8,045 nt of DNA from NCBI GenBank assembly GCA_041685075.1, contig JAWLGN010000252.1, positions 1 through 8,045 on the forward strand, in the 5' to 3' direction. A model generated the notes under the pieces. The model was not told the origin of the DNA, did no database searches, and worked only from the letters and a program-made list of their open reading frames with translations. The position numbers and the translations under genes are program-made. Below are positions 1 through 4,973 of this stretch, one piece after another. Each line of letters starts with the position of its first letter. The first letter of the stretch is position 1. The DNA is from JAMCRM01 sp041685075. GTDB lineage: Bacteria; Acidobacteriota; Terriglobia; Bryobacterales; Bryobacteraceae.

Positions 1-962
1 CCGTCAGGCCCGACGGTGACGGCCAGGGCCTGGTACTCGTCGGTGGGCCGAGCCGAGATCTGCAGCACGTCGGGGGGCATCACGCGGTAGGGCTCGGCCG
101 GCTCCCGCTTGCGGCGGAAATCGATGCCGTTGATGTTGCCGGAGCAGCCGTTGGAGAGCGAGGCCACCAGGGGAGCGCCGGCCAGCCGTTCCATCACCCG
201 GGACCAGGCGCCGAAGTAGTCTGCGCTGACGTGGCCCGGGCCAGTGCCCCCGACGTAGTGCAGGGCGTAGTTGCCCAGAACGGCCAGGGGGCGGCCGTCG
301 GGGTACTCGATGGCCAGCACGCCGGCATCGGGGTCTGTGGGACCCGCGGGACGGATGAGGTCCGGGCTGCCCGCCGGGGGATTCATCTTGACGCGGTCGG
401 TGGTGCGGCCGAAGGGGTCGGGCGGAATGGTGCCGGGCTTCATGAACCAGCGGCGGTTGAAGACCAGGCGCTCCTCGCGGCCCACGGCCCAACCGGCGCG
501 CGCCGGAGCCAGGCGGCCCACGGCCAGGCGCACGCAGTCGGCGATACGGTCGGCCAGCCACTCGGTGTAGCGCGGGTCCGGCACGCTCTGGAAGAGGTGG
601 TCGGCCGCGGGAGCCGAGTGGGTATGGGTGGCGGAGAGCAGAACGCACTCCGGCGGGATGCCGGCGCGCGCGCGGATAGCGTCCTTGGCGCGGTCGAAGA
701 TCCAGCGCGGCGTCACGCAGGAATCCACCTGGGCGATGGCGATGCGGGCGCGACCGTTATCGAGCGCTATGGCGCGCACGTGCAGCTCGTCGTGCACTTC
801 GCGGGCGATGCGGTCGGTCATGTTGCCGGCCAGCGAGCAGCCGAGCAGCGGGGTGATGTTGGCTGTAGCGGCGCCGGCGCGCAGCTTACCGCCGGCGACC
901 TGTGCGGGAGCGGCCGCCAGGGTCGGGGCCGCGCCGAGAAATCCGCGTCGGGTGATCTGCAT
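1..962 (-). CDS. Tat-exported neutral/alkaline ceramidase-like hydrolase (partial, C-terminus off left edge)
   Basis: Continuous minus-strand frame from ATG at 960-962 through the left edge: 320 codons, no stop, so the 3' end is missing. The N-terminus reads MQITRRGFLGAAPTLAAAPA, a twin-arginine leader (RRGFLG), so export of a folded protein is expected. A purine-rich Shine-Dalgarno (GGAAGGGG) lies 8 nt before the ATG and supports this start. The mature part resembles the N-terminal catalytic domain of neutral/alkaline non-lysosomal ceramidases: GAATANITPLLG near residues 30-41, the zinc-type motif ATHTHSAPA (His113, His115), an NYALHYV histidine (His235), and NGCSGNIN at 271-278 where the family carries its nucleophile segment. 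Known family enzymes are zinc amidases that cleave ceramide; the many homologues in soil and planctomycete-type bacteria are uncharacterised, so the substrate here is unknown. It follows purE by 34 bp and may be co-transcribed. Family call fairly sure; substrate not. Confidence 0.87.
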   Translation of the reverse strand, partial: MQITRRGFLGAAPTLAAAPAQVAGGKLRAGAATANITPLLGCSLAGNMTDRIAREVHDELHVRAIALDNGRARIAIAQVDSCVTPRWIFDRAKDAIRARAGIPPECVLLSATHTHSAPAADHLFQSVPDPRYTEWLADRIADCVRLAVGRLAPARAGWAVGREERLVFNRRWFMKPGTIPPDPFGRTTDRVKMNPPAGSPDLIRPAGPTDPDAGVLAIEYPDGRPLAVLGNYALHYVGGTGPGHVSADYFGAWSRVMERLAGAPLVASLSNGCSGNINGIDFRRKREPAEPYRVMPPDVLQISARPTDEYQALAVTVGPD

Positions 963-996
963 GGAGTTTTCCCCTTCCGGACATGATACCCCCGCC

Positions 997-1488
997 TCAG
1001 GCCAGCGTTTCCCGGGCGATCTTTTCGGCCTGCGCGGCGCGGTAGCGGCGCAGCCGCTCCCGCAGTTCGGGCCGCTTGGCCGCCAGAATGGCCACCGCCA
1101 GCAGGGCCGCGTTGCGGGCGCCCGCCGAACCGATGGCCAGGGTGCCCACCGGGATGCCCGCCGGCATCTGCACGGTGGAGAGCAGCGAATCCAGGCCCTT
1201 GAGCGACTTGCTTTCCATGGGGACGCCGAGCACCGGTAACAGGGTGTGGGCGGCCACGACACCGGCCAGGTGGGCGGCGCCGCCCGCGGCGGCGATCACC
1301 ACTTCGATGCCGCGCTGCTCGGCGCCGGAGGCCAGCCGAACGGCCAGTTCCGGCGAGCGATGTGCCGAGGCCACGCGGCTCTCACAAGGCACGCCGAATT
1401 CCTTCAGGGTTTCGGCGGCATGGCGCATGGTATCCCAATCGGACTTGCTGCCTATGAGGATGAGAACGAGCGGTTTGTCTTCAGGCAT
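997..1488 (-). CDS. purE: N5-carboxyaminoimidazole ribonucleotide mutase (PurE, class I)
   Basis: 163 residues, close to the usual 160-170 for bacterial PurE. Class I PurE converts N5-CAIR to CAIR in de novo purine synthesis, using N5-CAIR made by PurK; PurK is not in this window. Visible signatures in order: GSKSDWDTM (13-21), the catalytic SAHRSPE (41-47, His43), AAAGGAAHLAGVVAAHT (66-82), PVLGVPMES (85-93), and DSLLSTVQMPAGIPVGTLAIG (100-120) with GARNAALLA after it. These are class I features, not those of the AIR-carboxylase class II. One departure: the usual GGAAHLPG reads GGAAHLAG, so the proline after His-Leu is Ala75. The start ATG lies 2 bp after the icd stop, and an AGGG inside the icd end sits about 9 nt upstream, so translation is probably coupled to icd. 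A cytosolic enzyme; identification is secure. Confidence 0.96.
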   Translation of the reverse strand: MPEDKPLVLILIGSKSDWDTMRHAAETLKEFGVPCESRVASAHRSPELAVRLASGAEQRGIEVVIAAAGGAAHLAGVVAAHTLLPVLGVPMESKSLKGLDSLLSTVQMPAGIPVGTLAIGSAGARNAALLAVAILAAKRPELRERLRRYRAAQAEKIARETLA

Positions 1489-1490
1489 GT

Positions 1491-2939
1491 CTATTCGCCC
1501 TGCGACAGCGAGTAACCCGGGTGGCCGTCGAAGTGGCGCAGTGTTTCGGTCATGGCGATCTCGATGCCTGCCGAGGCTACGCGGCCGAGGAGGACCACGA
1601 TTTCGGCCTGGGTGACGGCGCCGGGGGCGGCGGAGAAGCGGCAGCGGAAGACGTCGGTCAGGTAGGTCTCAGGCTGGCCGCCGGGCCAGACTTTGACGCC
1701 GCGGTTGGAGATGAGCGAGAGGGTCATGGGTCCGGTGTCGAGCCCCCCGAGTTTGACGGCCAACTGCTCGATCTCTTTCGACGGATACTCGATGAAGACA
1801 TCCACGCCGGCGAGTTCGGCGCGGGGGCGCGGAGCGCGGCTGACAACGGACGGACCCAGGGGAGCGCCTCCGTTCTGCCCGTAAGCCACGGGTTTGAGGG
1901 TGCAGGGTTTCTGCCCCAGGCGCTCGATGACGGCGGCGGCGAACTCGCGCGTCCCCACCTTCTGCTTGCTGACCTCGGGACTGAAGATGTCGTAGGTGTG
2001 GATGCCGTCCTCGATGGTGCGCAGCCAGGCGTTATGGACCTTTTCGGCGGCCTCCGGCTGGCCGATGTGCACCAGCATCATGATGGCGCCCATCAGCAGC
2101 CCGGAGGGATTGGCCAGGTTCTGGCCCGCGCGGCGCGGCGCCGAGCCGTGGATGGCCTCGAACATGGCGCACAGTTCTCCGATGTTGGCCGAACCGGCGA
2201 GGCCCACTGAACCGGCCACCTGCGCGGCGACGTCGGATAGGATATCGCCGTAGAGGTTGGGCATCACCAATACATCGAACGCGCCGGGGGTGTCGGCCAG
2301 CTTGGCCGCGCCGATGTCCACAATCCAGTGCTCGTTTTCGATGTCCGGATACTCGGCCGCAATCTCGTCGAAGACGCGATGGAAGAGGCCGTCGGACATC
2401 TTCATGATGTTGTCCTTGGTGAAGCAGGTTACCTTGCGCCGGGCGTAGCGGCGGGCGTATTCAAAGGCGTAGCGGACGATGCGCTCGCAGCCGGGCCGGG
2501 AGATGATTTTGAGGGCCTGGGTTTCTTCGGCGGAGGTGCGGTACTCGATGCCGGCGTAGAGGTCCTCTTCGTTTTCGCGCACCACGACCACGTCCATGCC
2601 GGGATGCAGCGTGGGGACGAAGGGATGGTACGAAGCGCAGGGCCGCACGTTGGCGTAGAGGCCCAGCGTTTTGCGCGTGGTGACGTTCAGGCTCTTGAAG
2701 CCACCGCCCTGCGGGGTGGTGATAGGGGCCTTCAGGAAGACGCGCGTGCGGCGCAGCGACTCCCAGGCGGAAGGCTCGATGCCGGCGGTATTGCCGCGCA
2801 GGTAGACCTGCTCGCCGATTTCGATGGTTTCGATTTCGAGCGCGGCGCCGGCGGCCTCCAGAATCTGGAGCACGGCACGCATGATTTCCGGGCCGATGCC
2901 GTCGCCGTAAGCGACCGTAATAGGTGTTTTGGCTGGCAT
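1491..2939 (-). CDS. icd: Isocitrate dehydrogenase, Thermus/Rickettsia-type with C-terminal extension
   Basis: 482 residues. Catalyses oxidative decarboxylation of isocitrate to 2-oxoglutarate in the TCA cycle. The first ~345 residues are the IDH/IMDH fold: VAYGDGIGPEIM at the N-terminus, substrate loop KSLNVTTRK (82-90; Ser83, Asn85, Arg89), Arg99, Arg121, ENEEDLYAGIE with Tyr128, KDNIMK with Lys175, Asp208, and the dehydrogenase signature NLYGDILSDVAAQVAGSVGL (228-247; Asp232, Asp236). The cofactor loop HGSAPRRAGQ (264-273) has Arg-Arg where E. coli NADP-IDH has Lys-Tyr and NAD enzymes have Asp-Ile, so NADP preference is inferred. Residues ~376-482 form an extra C-terminal domain (VDVFIEY..., SNRGVKVWP), as in the ~496-residue Thermus enzyme and unlike the ~416-residue E. 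coli enzyme. It is the first gene of a tight icd-purE pair. The Shine-Dalgarno is weak. Isopropylmalate dehydrogenase is excluded by length, the C-terminal domain and the KSLNV loop. Confidence 0.95.
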   Translation of the reverse strand: MPAKTPITVAYGDGIGPEIMRAVLQILEAAGAALEIETIEIGEQVYLRGNTAGIEPSAWESLRRTRVFLKAPITTPQGGGFKSLNVTTRKTLGLYANVRPCASYHPFVPTLHPGMDVVVVRENEEDLYAGIEYRTSAEETQALKIISRPGCERIVRYAFEYARRYARRKVTCFTKDNIMKMSDGLFHRVFDEIAAEYPDIENEHWIVDIGAAKLADTPGAFDVLVMPNLYGDILSDVAAQVAGSVGLAGSANIGELCAMFEAIHGSAPRRAGQNLANPSGLLMGAIMMLVHIGQPEAAEKVHNAWLRTIEDGIHTYDIFSPEVSKQKVGTREFAAAVIERLGQKPCTLKPVAYGQNGGAPLGPSVVSRAPRPRAELAGVDVFIEYPSKEIEQLAVKLGGLDTGPMTLSLISNRGVKVWPGGQPETYLTDVFRCRFSAAPGAVTQAEIVVLLGRVASAGIEIAMTETLRHFDGHPGYSLSQGE

Positions 2940-2954
2940 AGGGGAGACTTACCC

Positions 2955-2984
2955 ACGATAGTGGACGGGGGGAGGCGGGCGCAA
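2955..2984 (-). promoter_or_regulatory. Weak sigma70-like promoter candidate for icd-purE
   Basis: On the minus strand, TTGCGC (2979-2984) and TATCGT (2955-2960) are separated by 18 bp and lie just upstream of the icd ATG at 2939. Match to the -35/-10 consensus is only partial (3/6 and 4/6). In this GC-rich DNA such matches occur by chance, so this is a suggestion only. Confidence 0.2.
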
Positions 2985-2993
2985 GTGGGGGGG
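2967..2993 (+). other. G-quadruplex-type G-tract cluster upstream of icd
   Basis: The plus strand carries a run of six G (2967-2972), then GGG (2977-2979), then seven G (2987-2993) with short spacers. This satisfies the G3N1-7 pattern if the last tract is split. It sits 28-54 bp upstream of the icd start, on the strand that is the template for icd transcription, and overlaps the candidate -35. Function unknown. Confidence 0.45.
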
Positions 2994-3053
2994 CGGCCAT
3001 GCGTCCTTCCTGGCGTCCCTCCCGGCCTTCGGGTTGCGACCCTTGAGAGCGGG

Positions 3054-3068
3054 GAGGCGCGGCGCCTC
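3054..3068. repeat. Perfect dyad at the endonuclease stop codon
   Basis: GAGGCGCGGCGCCTC is a 7-bp perfect inverted repeat around one central base. Its right end touches the endonuclease stop codon (TAG, 3068-3070, minus strand). As RNA it could form a 6-bp GC-rich hairpin with a 3-nt loop. It is followed by C-rich sequence with no U tract, so it is not a classical intrinsic terminator; it could stabilise the 3' end of the restriction-modification mRNA. Confidence 0.4.
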
Positions 3069-3790
3069 TAGCGCATTGGCGCCGCATGCGCGAGCAGATC
3101 CTCAAGGAACACCCTGGCGGAGAGGTCCTCGGCCGGTTCGATATAGTTCTGCTCCCCACGCACGCTGCCCCTGGTGGACATCAGAAAGCAAGCGGCATTA
3201 TACTTCCGCTCCCGCACGAGCTTGCGGCAGAGGATCTCGTATCGACGGGCGTAGGATGTGCCTTTGAATTCCGGTAGCACCTCGAAGTGCGGTTCGCGGA
3301 CGCTCACGGGCCGGATTGACTCAGGGCAGTGCTCCAGCAATAGGAGAAATCCCAGCCAGGGCTGTGGTGAGGTCCCGAAGGCACCTTCGCGGTAGGCGGT
3401 CCAGAAGCACTCGGAACTTCCTAGCGCCTCCTCCGTACGGTTATTGAGGTTGTTCCCGAACGATGGCCCAACCTGGGACTTGAGTTCAACGACCGCGATG
3501 AGCCGGCCTTCCTCAACAACCACCAGGTCCCAATCCTTCGTGGCGCGAAAGAATCCGGGCAGATCCGTCGTGCGCCGCTTCGTGTAAACGGGGGCGGGGC
3601 GGACGCCCGATTCCGTGAGGAGCTTCGTGATTTGGGAACAGAAGCCGTCCATCTGGGCGCCACCGGTCACGGCGGCACGGCGGCCATGGTCGGCGGCTGT
3701 ACCCCTATGCTTCTGCTTCGCCGCTTGTTGGTCAAGCGTGCGCCAAAAATCGCCGAACAGCTCCGGAAAATACGCAGGGAGGTATTTCAG
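3068..3790 (-). CDS. Type II restriction endonuclease, XhoI/PaeR7I family (predicted site CTCGAG)
   Basis: From GTG 3670 the frame gives 200 residues; from CTG 3790, 240, near the ~245 I recall for XhoI and PaeR7I. Numbered from CTG: FWRTLDQQAAKQ (~16-27), AVTGG.QMDGF (~40-50), a PD-(D/E)XK core WDLVVV...AVVELKSQVGPSFGNN with Asp88, Glu102, Lys104, then NNRTEEALGS, FWTAYREGAFGTSPQPWLGF, REPHFEVLPEF and RRYEILCRKLVRERKYNAACFLMS. These strongly match the XhoI family, so cleavage of CTCGAG is expected. The valine encoded by GTG 3670 sits inside the AVTGG motif and has no Shine-Dalgarno, so I reject it as start. No ATG, GTG or TTG exists between it and the in-frame stop upstream. CTG 3790 overlaps the methyltransferase TGA as CTGA. 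Alternative: ATG at 3798-3800 with one extra base at 3797, which would read MEYLKYLPAYFPELFGDFW. Family sure; start unresolved. Confidence 0.88.
   Translation of the reverse strand: MKYLPAYFPELFGDFWRTLDQQAAKQKHRGTAADHGRRAAVTGGAQMDGFCSQITKLLTESGVRPAPVYTKRRTTDLPGFFRATKDWDLVVVEEGRLIAVVELKSQVGPSFGNNLNNRTEEALGSSECFWTAYREGAFGTSPQPWLGFLLLLEHCPESIRPVSVREPHFEVLPEFKGTSYARRYEILCRKLVRERKYNAACFLMSTRGSVRGEQNYIEPAEDLSARVFLEDLLAHAAPMR
3787..3790 (-). promoter_or_regulatory. CTGA stop/start overlap between methyltransferase and endonuclease
   Basis: On the minus strand the methyltransferase stop TGA (3787-3789) is embedded in CTGA, so CTG (3788-3790) is in the endonuclease frame. This mimics the common ATGA/GTGA coupling junction but with a very poor initiator and no good Shine-Dalgarno nearby. 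If used, it would give low, coupled endonuclease synthesis. Inference from frame and homology-like sequence; not proven. Confidence 0.4.
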
Positions 3791-4785
3791 ATACTCGCAT
3801 CGAAGTTGAGCAGGAACTGAGCTTTCTTGGACTTCTCCAGCCGGCGGCGTGCCAGCTCAACGTATGCGGGCTCGATCTCAAATCCGATGCTGTTGCGTCC
3901 CCACGCACCTGCCACGACGGCTGTTGTACCGGTGCCCATAAAGGGATCGAGCACAGTATCGCCGGCGAATGAGAACATCCGGATGAGGCGCTCGGCGAGA
4001 GCCGTCGGATAAGGTGCAGGATGGTCGCGGGTGGAAGCGCCCGTAACGCCACTCCAGACCTGCGTGAACCACTCCTTCTGCAAATTTTCGGGAATAACGG
4101 AGAGCGCTCGAGCTGCAAGAGTCGGCCGCCGGTAGCCGCCCGGCTTTCTCTGAAAGAGGATGAACTCGATGTCGTTCTTGATTACCGCATTCGGCTCGTA
4201 CGGCTTTCCGAGAAAGCCCGAACCATTCTCCACCTCGAAAACCGCGTTTGCGATCTTGTGCCAGATGATGGGAGCGAGGTTGTCAAAACCAATTTTTCGG
4301 CAGTGGTCCTGGATGCCTGCGTGCAAGGGAAAAACCACGTGGCGGCCGAACTTACGGCGCGGAACGCACACGTCGCCCACAACCACGACCAGGCGCCCAC
4401 CCGGCACCAGTACGCGGAAGATGTGGCTCCACACCTTGTCCAGTTCGTCCAAGAACTGATCGAAATCCTCGACACTTCCGAGCTGTCCCTCGCGATCGGG
4501 ATATTCCTTCAGGGTCCAGTAGGGTGGGGAGGTTACCGCCAGATGAACGCTCTCGTCCGGGAGAGCGCTCATATCCCGACAATCGCCGTTGATAAGGGTG
4601 TGAGTGGTCTGCAATTGCCGGATAGCCCGGTGGATCTCATGGATGAGCGCGGGATCCTTGGCGAGCGCAGGAATCGCCTTTTGCGGTTCCGCCTCGATTG
4701 CCTCGAGGATGTGGCGAGGGCAAACCGCTGCCAGGGGATCGGACACGGCCGGAGGGATATCCTTCAGTTCGCTCGTGGTCTCCAA
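3787..4785 (-). CDS. Beta-class DNA methyltransferase of the restriction-modification pair (probably N4-cytosine)
   Basis: 332 residues, starting at TTG 4783-4785; an in-frame TAG at 4795-4797 prevents a longer frame and no better ATG exists early. Motif order is beta-class: INGDCRDM (65-72), catalytic motif IV TSPPYW (85-90), LVPGGRLVVVVGDV (126-139), HPAPYPTALAERLIRMF (255-271, motif X), and the AdoMet-binding DPFMGTGTT (280-288, motif I) followed by GFEIEPAYVELARRRL. TSPPYW is typical of N4-cytosine enzymes, though some SPPY enzymes make N6-adenine. It should protect the host from the adjacent XhoI-family nuclease, so its site should be CTCGAG. It is upstream of, and overlaps, the nuclease frame. 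Only a weak AGG lies ~9 nt before the TTG; a TATCAT box at 4797-4802 (minus strand) is so close that a near-leaderless mRNA is possible. No controller gene is visible. G+C dips to about 53-55% around 4200-4320. Confidence 0.93.
   Translation of the reverse strand: METTSELKDIPPAVSDPLAAVCPRHILEAIEAEPQKAIPALAKDPALIHEIHRAIRQLQTTHTLINGDCRDMSALPDESVHLAVTSPPYWTLKEYPDREGQLGSVEDFDQFLDELDKVWSHIFRVLVPGGRLVVVVGDVCVPRRKFGRHVVFPLHAGIQDHCRKIGFDNLAPIIWHKIANAVFEVENGSGFLGKPYEPNAVIKNDIEFILFQRKPGGYRRPTLAARALSVIPENLQKEWFTQVWSGVTGASTRDHPAPYPTALAERLIRMFSFAGDTVLDPFMGTGTTAVVAGAWGRNSIGFEIEPAYVELARRRLEKSKKAQFLLNFDASI
4107..4112. other. CTCGAG (predicted R-M target) inside the methyltransferase gene
   Basis: Perfect copy of the expected recognition site within the methyltransferase coding sequence. 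I count four more in the window: 4702-4707 (same gene), 5841-5846, 6441-6446 and 6546-6551. There is no sign of site avoidance in this window. Confidence 0.7.
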
Positions 4786-4868
4786 AAAAGATGCCTATGA
4801 TATCGCATTTCCGGGTGGCTGAACGCCGCGGCTGGTATGACGAGTCGCGCTCCGCGGGCGAGTCTGCC

Positions 4869-4889
4869 ACCGGGGTGCCGCGGCCCGGT
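4869..4889. repeat. Stem-loop 1 (ACCGGG/CCCGGT)
   Basis: 6-bp perfect inverted repeat ACCGGG (4869-4874) and CCCGGT (4884-4889) with a 9-nt loop that itself contains most of the palindrome GCCGCGGC. It is the first of two back-to-back stem-loops. Confidence 0.5.
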
Positions 4890-4891
4890 AT

Positions 4892-4912
4892 GCGACGGGA
4901 GTTCGCCGTCGC
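4892..4912. repeat. Stem-loop 2 (GCGACGG/CCGTCGC)
   Basis: 7-bp perfect inverted repeat GCGACGG (4892-4898) and CCGTCGC (4906-4912) with the 7-nt loop GAGTTCG, placed 2 bp after stem-loop 1. There is no U tract on either strand, so it is not a standard terminator. Confidence 0.5.
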
Positions 4913-4973
4913 GCGGCCGCATCCAATACAGTACTCGTAAGTGTCGTCTTTCTGTGGTAACATTCCCGCTATC

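Larger units (their letters stand above)
4786..4973. other. Hairpin-rich GC island between divergent methyltransferase and TIM-barrel genes
   Basis: This 188-bp divergent intergenic region has AT-leaning edges (4786-4810 and 4921-4973) and a GC-rich palindromic core. The core holds two copies of the palindrome GCCGCGGC (4825-4832, 4877-4884), another CCGCGG (4852-4857), a repeated CGAGTC (4841-4846, 4859-4864), two adjacent stem-loops (4869-4889 and 4892-4912) and GCGGCCGC (4913-4920). Promoters for both flanking genes should lie here; the only box-like element I see is TATCAT at 4797-4802 on the minus strand. No tRNA fold fits. A 49-codon plus-strand frame (4791-4940) crosses it, but its coding status is doubtful. 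It may be an interspersed repeat, an operator region or a small RNA. Confidence 0.5.

Noticed and set aside
231..986. Plus-strand frames opposite the ceramidase-like gene, and a 214-codon minus-strand frame at 4-648
   Set aside because: All are shadows of the partial ceramidase-like frame, which has no stop in the window and carries the Tat leader and the THTHS and NGCSGN motifs.
3054..3068. Intrinsic terminator for the R-M operon
   Set aside because: The dyad is perfect, but no U-rich tract follows on the minus strand, so it is listed only as a repeat.
2461..3159. 232-codon minus-strand frame spanning the icd 5' end and upstream gap
   Set aside because: Arg/Pro-rich out-of-frame reading of icd; the icd frame carries all conserved residues.
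3732..4118. 128-codon minus-strand frame across the methyltransferase 3' end
   Set aside because: No recognisable product as a whole. Only its last ATG (3798-3800) matters, as a possible endonuclease start with a one-base shift.
4811..4935. Possible tRNA in the hairpin-rich intergenic island
   Set aside because: The TTCG in the second loop is not in a proper T-loop context, and no 7-5-5-5 cloverleaf with an anticodon stem could be built on either strand.
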